Source: Gnetum montanum
Taxonomy: Eukaryota; Streptophyta; Gnetopsida; Gnetales; Gnetaceae
Assembly: GCA_015680685.1 (NCBI GenBank)
Contig: MNCI01004632.1
Location: 37,383-62,958 of the forward strand
Direction of reading: 5' to 3'
DNA length: 25,576 nucleotides
In this document: piece by piece, positions 1 through 10,400 of the stretch
Numbering within the stretch: the first letter of the stretch is position 1
Layout of the letters: each line of letters begins with the position of its first letter
Program-made: the position numbers and the translations under genes
Notes under the pieces: generated by a model
Databases searched by the model: none
What the model was told of the DNA's origin: nothing
What the model saw: only the letters and a program-made list of their open reading frames with translations

Positions 1-203
1 ATGTGGCAAAAGAGGAAGGAAAGCTATGCAAATGGGAGAATGTAAAGGAAAATAATTAGGATCCAACTCTTTAAAAGAAAAGCATCCATATCTATGATAA
101 GGAAAAAAAGGCAGCTATGATAGAGGAGAGAGTAGTGCAAAACGAATTAAGTGATCATAATAAATGGAGAAAGCATAATCAAGAAACAGCTAGGAACAGT
201 TTT

Positions 204-713
204 TAACAAACAGGAAAAATAGCTAAAGGAAGTGAGGCTATAGACTCAACCATAGATGAAGATAATGGATGTCATATTTGCATACATGACCATCTGAAGG
301 GCCATTGCCCAATCTTTTTGCATCTACATAAGTATTAGGTAGGGGCATTAAATCCAAAGTTCGTATAAAAGCACATGCCCAAGAGATTTTCTTTTCCACA
401 AAATAATTTTAGATAGTCCTACAACCAACTATACTATCCTAGTGTGACTTATTACCAACCTCAACATTAGCATCAACCGTAATGGCAACAACCACACCCA
501 CATGGATATTATGTTCAACACCCTGTTTCATCAACTAGTTTTACTTCCTCTACTTCAAATCACTACTACCACTCTCCCAAATATCATTATCTTGCAACAT
601 CTTATACACGATCACCACCTCACATCTCTCACCCTACCTCATATCCTCAATATTCTCATACGCACCTCCACCATATGTCACCTCCAACAACACAAGAAGG
701 CTCAACATCATAA
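204..713 (+). pseudogene. Decayed retroelement gag-like remnant with degenerate zinc knuckle
   Basis: One reading frame can be followed from about 204 to a stop at 711-713, interrupted by TAA at 204, TAG at 336, TAA at 366, TAG at 414, TAG at 468 and TAA at 480. At 270-308 it encodes CHICIHDHLKGHC, which resembles a retroviral-type CCHC zinc knuckle that is one residue short. The frame then becomes rich in Tyr, His, Gln, Pro, Ser and Thr (76 uninterrupted codons, 483-710), with stretches such as YYQPQH and WQQPHPHGYY. The stops at 468 and 480 sit where Gln is expected (H-stop-HQP-stop-WQQP), as C-to-T changes of CAG and CAA would produce. A knuckle beside a low-complexity tail is common in plant LTR-element gag proteins. 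The family assignment is inference. A decayed cellular zinc-knuckle protein is the alternative. Confidence 0.4.
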
Positions 714-3242
714 CATTAACAAGAGAATGCCACTTGTGCTACGAACATACACATAAATGATAACACTAGTAGATCTCAAGCAAAGTCTCAGAAATGTTCC
801 TTTTGAAGGAAAGGCCATCAACCAAAGCAAAACACTCATGGAACTACTACATCACCTGAACCAACACAAGGCCAGTCTGATGCAACAACCTTCCTCACAA
901 AAATGATGTCTCCTAATCATACACAAAAGCCAATAACCATCACCACTCCAACATAAGACATAAACGATAAACCTATCATTGTGGAGAGACAGAAGAATCC
1001 ATGGATTACCAATAATGATAAAGGGTGTAGTTGTGGGCTAGAAGTTCAAAATATTAACACAACCCCTATATTGGCCCACCATAAAGTTCAAGAGCAAGTG
1101 TGTGAGCAAAAGCCAAGATGCATGGAAGTAATTGATTTGCTTATCAATTCTGGAATTTTTTGATTCCTCATATGTTTTCCATTTCTAATATTTTTCTTTT
1201 CTTTATATTTTTCTCTTTTATTGGGTCATTCTCTATATGTTTTATGAATGTATTTTATGTTTTTCTTAATAAAATTGCCAAGTCATAATGCAAAAGTCAA
1301 CACTATGTGTTGGGTTTTTTTTGCTATGCTATCAAGATGATTGGGTGAGTAATTGTGTAAAGTAGTGAAATCAGCTCATCCATGCCTCTAGATCTCTAAA
1401 TAAAAGGTCTTTGTTATGGAAACAATTTGGTTCTTCTTTTATGAAACTAAAATTAATCAATGATCATTATACCTTTAAGAAAGAGGGAATGATCTATTGG
1501 GAATGGCAAAGGGTGTGACCTCAAGGGGGCTTATTACGTTCTCTTCTTGACTTCCTTTATGTGGTTTATGACTCCTCTTGGAGTGTATCATCACCCCTCC
1601 ATTGACCAATAAAAAGGAAGCTTTGTCTTTGCATGGTGTGGTTCCCATTCAGAAAAAAATTAAAAAAAAATTAAAAAACAAAATAAAAAACACAAAAAAG
1701 GGAAAAGACAAAAATAATAATAATAAAAACAATAATGGGAATTCCAAGCACACCCCTTAGACACAATAATGGGCTATAAGCACTGGTTATGGGGCTGGAA
1801 AGACATGTTACCCATGCTTGAAGGCACCCCTTTAACTAAGGCCCTTCCTTCCTTCTTCTCTTTTCTTCTCTTTTTGGAGTGATGATTGTTCTTTGAGGTG
1901 GTTGTGTACTCATGGTGGTTGGTAGGATGGAACACATCAATGTGAGGTCACTGTTCATGGTATGGACTTGGTTTGAATTTAGACGGATAGGTATGTTGAT
2001 CATATTAATCACACTTATCACAAGAACCTATTGTGGACATCACCAAAGTACCTTACATCTTGATCTCTACAATCCCTTCTCATTCCATTATTCACCTCAT
2101 TGTTGCATGTGATTATGAGCCTTTTGGTTTTGTGTAGCATAGTGCAACATCCTAACCATGGTAATTGTGTGTTGTTTGGAACAAAGGCATGGTCTACATT
2201 TAACTTCTCAAGTGCCAATAGACATCTATAGAAGTGGTTATGCAAGGGCATTATGGTAGGAGCCTGCTTTGGGGAGGACCCACTTACATAACTTTTGTTG
2301 ATCATGGCTTTGAACTAACCTTCACATCTTCCAAAACATCAATGACGGTTTCTCTACATTTATGCATGATTTTGGGACTACTTCTCATTTGTCTCATTAA
2401 TTTTTCCTACTTTTCTATTTCCGTATCCATTAATATTTCTTGGGAATCTTTTGAATTAGACCTTTGGTTTTAATTATTCCAAAACCTATGTGCTTCTGGA
2501 GTTACACTTATTAGTCATGGGGGCTAGGGATGCCTACTTTAAAATTTTCCAATATCCTATTTTTGAACATCATGGTAACTAATAGTAATTGATCAAAATA
2601 ATGTGAACAACTTGATGGATTTAGTTACCTCATAGCCTTGGGCATAGTAGGATTTAATCACCTTATGCTTAAATGAAAACTAACGGATCTGAAAAGGGTT
2701 AATTATTAAGGAAAATTTACCAAAACTAATGTTGATCCTTTGGTAACTACAAGTGATGCTAAAAGAAACATCTAAAGAAGAAGGTCTTTTGCCAGGCACA
2801 AAAACAAAGCCAAGAGAGGGACAATAGAGGATATGACCATGGACACATTGTAGCACATACAAGATAGTAGCTTAAGCTTTGCATGTTTGCTAGATCCATG
2901 GGGCTATGAGAAGAAATTTCAATCCACCCTTCAAGAATGTTCTGCATAACCAGAGAAGCATTGACATAACAATCAAGGTTAAAAGTTTACCACCACTAGC
3001 GACAACAAGGAGAATCATCTTCAACGGATTCTTGAAGACCTTTGCAAATTTTGTAATCTTCAAAGTTTGTCTAGTCTTTTTGTCACTCTGTCATTTTGTA
3101 TACATCCACTTGAATAAAAGTTTGTAATGTGGCATTCAGAGTTAGTCAATTTGTATGTCAGTCAATAATCCCATACATCCCCAATATTTTGTAAGGAACT
3201 TGTTCCTTCTCTGCTTCACTTGAGGATGAGTTTTTATTCAGT
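714..3242. other. Intergenic, probably decayed retroelement interior; no gene seen
   Basis: No convincing coding frame is present; open stretches are all under 100 codons and lack recognisable motifs. A strongly A-rich tract with runs of A and AAT units lies at about 1646-1740. Because a purine tract and an LTR follow directly at 3243-3253, the most economical reading is that this stretch is the 3' part of the internal region of that element, now decayed. That is inference. Confidence 0.4.
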
Positions 3243-3252
3243 TGTGGGGGTA
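3243..3252 (+). other. Candidate polypurine tract (primer for plus-strand DNA synthesis)
   Basis: The string TGTGGGGGTA lies immediately before the TGATGAGT that opens the LTR. Many plant Gypsy elements, Athila-like ones included, have a TGTGGGGG-type tract abutting the 3' LTR. Its position suggests that the LTR at 3253 is a 3' LTR of an element running on the + strand. Confidence 0.5.
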
Positions 3253-4118
3253 TGATGAGTCATGATTTTCCTTGCTCTAATATCAGATATTCGATATTGG
3301 AGCCCCAATATCGGATACCCAATATCAAACCCTTAGATGCATTATCGGATATTTGATATCGAGGTGCCTATAAATATAGATCTTGGGTGCACGGTTTGGG
3401 TAATAGTTTTGCATCAGTTTTCATAGTTTTGTCAATAGAGTAGCTGAACTCTTGCAGTTTTATTTTGTAATCTTATAGAATAGTCAATGAGTGCCCATAG
3501 AGTGGATCTGGGTTAGTTTTACGGAGTCTTATTCAAGTGGCAATGTACTTGGACATATTCCATGAACAATAATAAGATCAAGATTGATTCTTATTCATTA
3601 CAACACTTTGACTTAGATTAGATTTACTTTCCATGTAATTTACTTTTCATGTACTTAGTTAATATTACATTTTCATGCATGTTAATTAACTAGGCACATA
3701 AGTACAATCGCTTCGAGCATGCGTATGACTCTTGGTAATCCTAGCAACGCTTAACCTTTGGTAACCCAACAACGTTATATATGTTCAGGCTATGCACGGC
3801 AAGTGGGATTGGATACTTATGTTAGGGTAGTTGATTATTATTTAGCAATTAGATTAGTTGAATTGATTATAAATTGAGTTTCAACCAATTGTTAATCATA
3901 GAACAATAAAATATAAAATAATAAAAATCATATGCCTCACTCTGGACTAAACCATACATGACAAAGCTACCACTAGTCCAAGTGGGAAGACAATGAACTG
4001 ATATCAAAGCATAGCGATTTAGATGCCACAACTAGTCCCATCCATGGAATTCAACCAGATCATGCGTGAATGCTTGTGATTTGTATAGTTGGGCATAGGG
4101 GTACCTTATCACTCATCA
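3253..4118 (+). mobile_element. LTR of a plant retrotransposon (probably Gypsy type), + orientation
   Basis: The 866-bp unit starts TGATGAGT and ends ACTCATCA, an 8-bp terminal inverted repeat with the TG...CA ends typical of LTRs. A purine tract precedes it, and a TATA box (TATAAATA, 3369-3376) sits about 116 bp inside, giving a short U3 and a long transcribed part. No tRNA primer-binding site follows the end at 4118, as expected for a 3' or solo LTR. A diverged copy in the opposite orientation starts 14 bp later (4133) and independently supports the right boundary, because it shares the same terminal octamer and a TAGGGGTA motif just inside it. The superfamily is inferred from the purine tract only. 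Confidence 0.65.
3284..3376 (+). promoter_or_regulatory. LTR U3 region: clustered GATATT/AATATC palindromes and TATA box
   Basis: Between 3280 and 3360 the pentamer GATAT or its complement recurs many times. CGATATTGG at 3292-3300 pairs with CCAATATCG at 3305-3313 to make a hairpin, and a second cluster lies at about 3343-3361. The TATAAATA box follows at 3369-3376. Repeated short motifs upstream of a TATA box are typical of LTR enhancers. Which factor would bind is not known. Confidence 0.45.
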
Positions 4119-4132
4119 CATACCTCAATCAT

Positions 4133-4880
4133 TGATGAGTGGCTACCCCTACACTCAACCATACGAATACGAGTGTTACACAAACAATCCAATCGAACTC
4201 CACAGACTAAGTGCCTACACGCCTTATGGAACACTTAAGGTTAATCGTTTGTTGTCTTTCCAAGCTTACTTCTATTTTTCACAGTTGTATGGTTAAGTAA
4301 GTCTGAGGTATGCATTTTTTATATCTTTTATGTTTTATCTCCTATGCTAATGAGGGAAAGGGTGAAGAGACTAAGTAACTAACTTTAACTAACTAAGTTC
4401 TAATGCCTAGCATCAGTATCCGTTCCCACTTGTCGTTCACACCCTGAACCAATGCAACCTTCTGGGATTACCAAACACTATTCGTTACTGAGATTACCAA
4501 GCGTAACACACGTGCTCGAAGCGGTCGTATTGAATGCACTTAACTTGGAGTGTTGAGGATTGAGAGAGATTAATTCACTAATAAAGCATTCAAACAATTA
4601 ACAATAATTAAAGTCCTAATTAGCTTAGTCCATGCACTACAAGGTTTATCCAAAAATTTTGTCTTTATTTTCGTACACAAACTTGTGCTCAGGTACAATA
4701 TTTGCTCGAATAAAGATCTGTTCACTTTGGGACTCCTATTGCGGGCACATGGAAATTACTCTAAGTCTGGAATGGAAAAACTACAAGAGTTTGGCTAAGG
4801 TCTAGATCTAGATGGCGAAACAAGGGAGGGCCACCTCTTATTTATAGAAATGGCGGCGGACTGCAATATCGCGTCCCATC
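4133..4880 (-). mobile_element. Diverged second LTR copy in inverted (tail-to-tail) orientation
   Basis: Read on the minus strand this stretch matches the LTR at 3253-4118 along most of its length. It ends ACTCATCA (4140-4133) with TAGGGGTA just inside. It carries GGAAAGACAA, corresponding to GGGAAGACAA at about 3984-3993. The motif CGCTTCGAGCA (3709-3719) recurs as its complement at 4513-4523, and ACTCTTG.AGTTTT is shared. A TATA box of the same sequence lies at 4846-4839. Much sequence between these anchors differs, so the copies are old or belong to separate subfamilies. The outer part of U3 is not recognisable beyond about 4880, so this copy looks truncated there. No purine tract was seen beyond it. 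Confidence 0.6.
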
Positions 4881-5436
4881 AATCATTAATTGAAATTTCC
4901 TTAATAACGATATTCTTTCAAGTAAAGTAATGCGAGTTATGTGAAATAAGTCTATTGTAATAATAAAAAGAATAGGGAGCTACAAGACAACATTAACAAA
5001 TTGACCATTGAATAGATAATGAATTTTCATGCTTTGTTTTATCTTATGAGTATTATTTTGACATCAAGAAGGACTTGATCCTTTTGTTACCTTAATGGGA
5101 AGGTTTTGTAGAATTGGTTGAAATAATGAAAAGTTGAAAATGTATACCCAAAACCATTGACCCTTCTCCATTATGTTTTTTGAGGCAAGGTAACATCTAC
5201 CTAGGACATGCACTTAGGCTAACAACATAGCAAGTGTGTAACAAGTGCAAAAGTGGGTACTAGTACTGACCCAACATCTACAAGTACAAAGCTATGCAAA
5301 GTAACCAACTGGCCAATGGTGTATGCTTGCCCTTCTTCGTTATGTTGTTTTGAAGTTTTATCTCCTGTCTTTGTTTAAGCAATGTTGCAAGGCTTATCTC
5401 ATTCGAGATGAGTTAATATTTTTTGTGAAAGCTTTT
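4881..5436. other. Intergenic; no gene or clear element
   Basis: AT-rich sequence with no long open frame, RNA-gene fold or repeat that I could recognise. CTCATTCGAGATGAG at about 5399-5413 is a short hairpin of unknown meaning. Confidence 0.5.
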
Positions 5437-5640
5437 GCTATAAGGCCTAGTAGTAAAACTTTAAATTTGAAAATCCCAAGTTAGGGGTTTCATTCTAGTA
5501 GGTAGCATTGAGTTAGGAAAATTTCTACTTAAATTTCGTGTTGGCTCTATGTCCTAGGGGTACATATAATCATCTAGTTTTAGTTCTGACAATCCCTTGA
5601 CCACTATAGAATCAAGCTATTTAATTTGCCAAAAAAAAAA
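5437..5640 (+). mobile_element. tRNA-derived SINE, copy 1
   Basis: The 5' part resembles a tRNA internal promoter: GGCCTAGTAGTAAAAC at about 5444-5459 as A box and GGGGTTTCATTCT at about 5484-5496 as a B box with one or two decayed positions. The 3' part, about 5527-5590, matches the tail of the SINE in the large intron at 15838-16049, notably GCTCTATGT, GGGGTACATATA and TAGTTTTAGTT. It ends in an A tract at about 5631-5640. Target-site duplications were not found. SINEs of this build are transcribed by RNA polymerase III from A and B boxes and mobilised by LINE machinery. This copy looks inactive. Confidence 0.6.
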
Positions 5641-6220
5641 CTTAGATTTATTTTCTGCCTATTTCTCTAAAAAATCAACGTAGGGTTAAATATCTCAATA
5701 AACATGAAACTTTAAAATATTTTTTTAAATTGAGCATCAAAATTTGTAGTCCATTCATGAATAATGAACATCCCATATATCTAGGGCTCATTGAACCATC
5801 AAAGCATTACCTGATTGAATAAGTAGTAAAGAAAGAAAAAAACAAAACAATACTTGGCTATGCTTCTATATTACATAATTTAGTCATGAAGTAAACTTTA
5901 ACTATGAGGCAAGCAACCCAAAATTTGAATGAACACATTTTGTGATCACTAACCAATAGTACATTCTGGATTTATATCTCAAATGAAAATGTTCCATTAG
6001 AAACATTCTAGAATCATGAACGCATTTCAAAACATCTAGAAACATCATATGGAATGCTGAAATAAATAATTTAAAAAATGTTAATATCATTAGATTGAGA
6101 TATAGTAATAAGTTGTATGTTTTCAATTTTTGCATCATGGATGTTGTTACATATATTTAATTGGCTTCTAAGTTTTAGATTAATTGTATTTTTGCTATCT
6201 AGTATGGTTTTTTCACATAA
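5641..6220. other. AT-rich intergenic spacer; nothing recognised
   Basis: Strongly AT-rich sequence with homopolymer runs. Open frames on both strands are short, low in complexity and have no motif. I see no RNA gene or promoter here. Confidence 0.5.
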
Positions 6221-6570
6221 GGGAAGGAGGGGGGATGGTGTCAAACCCCAAAAAAATGAATAATAATACTAAAAAAAAATTAGAGTACATCATATCATCA
6301 AAGAAAAGTCTAAAGAAAAAGCTAAATGGTTTTGGGGATGCCTTTTCATCTTTACAATCAATCCTAAAAAACCTCTTCTAGGTAAAATTAACTACTAAAA
6401 TGAAGTAGAGGGGTGTTGAAACATGAAATAATTGAAATATAGGTATATTCTAAGACACATGATTAAATTAAAACTTTATAAGTAAGCATTATCTCTTAGA
6501 ATTATACCTTAATTTTAAACTTCTAAATCAAAAATCTTACCATTAAGCTAACACCTCAACAAAATAAGTT
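6221..6570. repeat. Dispersed repeat, copy A (related to 14471-14690)
   Basis: It begins with a purine block, GGGAAGGAGGGGGGATGGTG, that resembles GGGGGAGGAGGGGGGTCGGTG at 14475-14495. Both copies then contain a related stretch of the type TGTT.(G)AAC...AATT(T)GAATAT...AAGACA.AT (6411-6460 here, 14511-14558 there). It ends near 6545-6560 in CTTACCATTAAGCTAAC, which read in reverse looks like a tRNA A box (TTAGCTTAATGGTAAG), suggesting a tRNA-derived segment on the minus strand. The two copies differ greatly in their middle parts. Class unknown; decayed LTR end or SINE composite are both possible. Confidence 0.35.
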
Positions 6571-6958
6571 AACATCCTCCATTAACTTATCATTGCTATG
6601 TCTTATGGGTTTTAAGTATTGTCTTCAAATGGCTTTTAAGTATCACCACAGTATTGGTCGAGGTAACATTGTGGTTCCGATTCCCTGGTGCCCTTCTTGT
6701 GATTGTGGTTATGGTTGTATATACTTGTGTCCCTGGGATGAAAATCTGATTCATCCGAGAAATTTCGGCAATGACGTAACCTAGATCGGTCAGCGCAAAG
6801 CCCAAGCTAGAAGAAGGTTAGCGTTCGTTAGTTCACGTAGATTTCCGTGGGAGACCAAGAAGGCAGCGGATTGCAATTGTATTATATTGTTTTGTTTTGT
6901 TTATTTATTTATTTTTTCAAGATTTTTATAAATGCAAAGACTGGAGTAGATAGCGTGG
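6571..6958 (+). promoter_or_regulatory. Probable promoter and leader of the pseudouridine synthase gene
   Basis: This stretch is less AT-rich than its surroundings and holds several CpG and ACGT cores (TGACGTAAC at about 6771-6779, TCACGTAG at about 6833-6840), which are frequent bZIP or bHLH targets in plant promoters. The best TATA-like string is TTTATAAATG at 6925-6934; TATTATATTG at about 6879-6888 is another candidate. An in-frame TAG at 6947-6949 closes the reading frame upstream, so translation must begin at or after 6959. If transcription starts before 6932, a five-codon upstream frame (ATG 6932 to TAG 6947) would be in the leader. No transcription start can be fixed from sequence. 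Confidence 0.4.
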
Positions 6959-7406
6959 ATGCAAATGCTGATGCGAGGCATGGTGGCAATCATGGCTATA
7001 ACGTCGTCTGCTCCTCGGTTTTCATTGCGAGGAGACTGGTTATACAAAGCTGTGCCATCATCATGCAGCAGGAGGAGTTTACAAATGCCCAGCAGCAGCA
7101 GTATTATCATCAATTTAAGAAATGCCCCAGCGAGCACATTCTTCCACCAAATTTCAGATGCCAACAACGGTTTATTGCTCAAGTTCAAACCTGCACCACA
7201 GTCACAGTCCTATATATGTGCTGCAAAGAGGATAGATGGTTTCCATGACAGTGGTGATGAAGAGTCAGAAGAAGTAGTTGCAGTGGCCAATGCCAAGCAC
7301 AAGAAGACAAGCAGTATACCCAAGTACTCCAAGGCAGCGCGCAGGTTTTACAACGACAAGTTCAGGAAACCTGAGAGGCTTAGCAAGATCCTTGCTGCCG
7401 CGGGAG
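6959..7406 (+). CDS. SVR1: Exon 1: transit peptide, linker and start of S4 domain
   Basis: The frame is closed upstream by TAG at 6947. Five in-frame ATGs occur at 6959, 6965, 6971, 6980 and 6992. The first three have pyrimidines at -3 and no G at +4. The ATG at 6980 (G at -3, G at +4) and that at 6992 (A at -3, GCT next) are in much better context, so the protein may begin MVAIMAITSSAP or MAITSSAP, the latter typical for plastid precursors. I give the longest frame as outer limit. The exon ends GCGGGAG/GTATCT (phase 1), inside the S4 motif RLSKILAAAG-V. Without splicing, TGA at 7412 would end translation two codons later. Confidence 0.88.
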
Positions 7407-10400
7407 GTATCTGATTTGTCATTTGTGCTTTTCAAAACACTGCTTCAAAATTTAGGATTCAAGCTCCATTGGTCACTGTTCAGTAATTGGTCATGCAAGA
7501 CTTCTTGAAATATCTTCCTTCTTTTCAAATTTCTGTGGTTGAGATATCCCCTGAAAGTGGTATTGTCTGGCCAAATACCAAAATAAGAAAATAGAGACGA
7601 ACTCACGCAACAGGTTTTTATATAGTCTTATGCTCGACGTAACTGAATACCGTCATTTTGGAGACTCCCCTGTATGACTTCATGCCAGGCCTGCAAGGGG
7701 CTGAAGTTTGCATGGTTTAGCTAGATCAACCAGAGGAAAATGATGAAAACTTTCTTTTCTTTTATCATAACTAATTTTATGCAAATTTGGATATTTTCCT
7801 TCTACCTTTTTTTTACCTGAACTTTCATGAACTGTTTTACTGCATAAAAAAATTTTCAGTGTTTGTTCATATGTTTGGGTGGTCCAAGGTGGGGGCTGTC
7901 AAGAATCAGAAATAGATGACTATATGTATATTTGGACATATAGCCAACATATTACATTAGAAGGATGATAGAGAAATATAACAATGTCTTAAGTGTGGTT
8001 GGAAGTGGCAACCTTTTGCCGGACTAGACAATGTGGTAACAGCTCTAGCCATCTAGCAGGCTTTCCAAATTAAGAGTTTTACTATGTTGCAATTTGATTG
8101 CATTGTATTTACCTGTTGATGACCCTTTTTTCTTTTTTATTTTGAATCCATATATTTAATGTTAATCGAATAATAATTTTTTAACAACAATACCAGTCTT
8201 TTGATACTTATAGTTATGGGTGCATCTAACATGCATTGGGGATTGATATCATATTTAGAGATATATGAACCAAAACATGTCTAGATGTCCAGCAAGTTAT
8301 TGTGAAGAAATTTTTAGGCGCATCAAAATACAGCTGCCAATACATTATTTGATTTACTGCGTAGGACACAAAACTATGTATATTCTGAATTTATTTTAAA
8401 TGATATGCTCTAGTTTATTCCATTTGCAACCACGGGTTGCATGTTTACATGGAGAAGTTCAACAAATGAAAAGGTTGCTTCTCTCTGCTGAAGGATAAAC
8501 TACACCAACAAGTACTATTTTCATTTTTTAGCTGAGATTACTCTCGTTTTTTTTTTATCCAAGTTGTGAGTCTGCATAAGGTGTGAGCTGCATCTAGTAT
8601 ACCGGAGGGAAATTTTAACACGAAATTGTAACTCTTTAGATATAATCTTGAATTTATATTTAATACCACTTTCATTTTATTGGTACAAGTTTTTTTTTAA
8701 AGCTTAAATAGAATTTAGGGGTTATGTAAGGTGTGGGTCAGCCTTGGCTCAATGGTTAGAGCAATTGATCAGTAATATAAAATTCTTTCTCATCCTAATC
8801 AAATGGGCTACCAAAAGCAATAGGATAAAAACCATGATAATGACAATGACTAGGAGTTTGGTTTCAGGTAGACAGTGGCCGTATAAAGTAAAACAATCAT
8901 TAAATTACACACCTAAAAACCATTGTCAAATCACCGGCCCAACTGAACAGTTCACCTTATTTCAGGTACCTCAAAATTATTGGTTGAAGGCAATTATGAT
9001 AATTTTAACAAGGCTCTGCAATCTGTATGTTGCATGTGAAATATTGGGGAGAACTTTTAACATGAAATCTTTACTGTTAGTCACCATAATTATGCTAGCT
9101 TTATATATGATAGAATTCACTTTAATTTCTTGGATGCAGTGTCCTCTAGGCGTGGAAGTGAAGAATACATTTTTGCAGGTCGGGTTGCTGTAAATGGAAT
9201 GACATGCAGCACTCCACAGGTGAAAATTTTTAGAGATAAATAGTTTTTAACTTTGTATTTTATTTTTATAAATTCATTAGCTAAAAATTATTGCTGGATC
9301 CCTCTGTGTGGATGCAACTGTGTTTTTTTAAAACAAATTACTTCATTTTTGTAGTTTTCCTTTTGCTTTGTGTCAAATAATACATTGCATGTCCAGGATT
9401 ATATATATACATTTTCCGTTCTGTTTGCAGATTCTAACAAAAAAGCCACAGAACAAATATAATTTCGTGGAAACGTGCTAGTTCAATAGATTAATATGTA
9501 TAGCTAAATACAAACATTTTGAACTGTATGGTAAAAGATATTTTATTTTGCAAGGCATTGATTCATTAAAAGAATTTAAAGAATAAGGAATTAGAATTTT
9601 CCTGTTGATTTTAGTTTTACCACTGGGCAGTTCCAGATCCTTAAATTATCACGTTATTTTAATTGTTTAATTTAATTGTTCTTGTGCTCTATCTTGTATC
9701 TACTGCAAATCAGCTAAGCTCAATTGATTAGTCCAGATTCTTGTTGATCCATTTAAAGATACTATTCACGTTGATGGAATTTCTCTTCCAAGAAAGCTGC
9801 CACCCAAACTGTATTTTGCTGTTAACAAGCCAAAAGGGTGAGCTATGTTTCCTTTTAACCAACATGCTTTTCGTTTCTTTCTTATGATTTTAACTCCCAA
9901 CAATCTATGGCATTTTGTGGTATCTTTTTATTTTTGTGTCTAATCACGAACCCATGGATAAGACAGATACATCTGTTCAAGTGGGGAGGACACTTCCAAA
10001 TCAGTTTTGTCGTTACTGGACCCTTACATGAAAATATGGGTATGTTTAATGTAGTCATTAGATCACATGAAACGGTGTGACAATTTTATTTGTTGCAGAT
10101 GACATGTTCTTTTGGTTTTGGTTTTGGTTTCTTGGCCAAATTCAGATACATGTTTTATTAACACAGTTATTAAATATTAACATTTCCCTGTCCTGAGCTA
10201 TTTCTTTATAATATCAATTTTAGCGTCAAAGGAATCCAGGTCTACCTAAGCCAAGGTTGTTTACGGTTGGTCGTCTTGATGTAGCAACATCTGGTCTGAT
10301 TCTTATCACCAATGATGGTACTATATCTTCTCGAGTTGTATATTTGGAGACACTTTCCAATGGTTCAAGTTTATATATTCCTAACCTATTCTTGTGCCTC

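Noticed and set aside
502-756. 84-codon open frame on the + strand
   Set aside because: Overlaps the Tyr/Pro/His-rich remnant frame (483-710) in another register. The residue pattern of the latter is the more protein-like one, and neither is an intact gene.
6847-7248. 133-codon + frame and 95-codon minus frame overlapping exon 1
   Set aside because: Shadows of exon 1. Only the frame from 6959 continues correctly across the splice site into the S4 domain.
8738-8766. Possible tRNA gene in intron 1
   Set aside because: Only an A box is present; no B box at suitable spacing and no cloverleaf pairing.
8744-9193. 149-codon + frame ending over exon 2
   Set aside because: It runs through intron 1 into exon 2 in a frame different from the enzyme's frame. 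The exon's own frame carries the S4 motif, and the rest has no motif.
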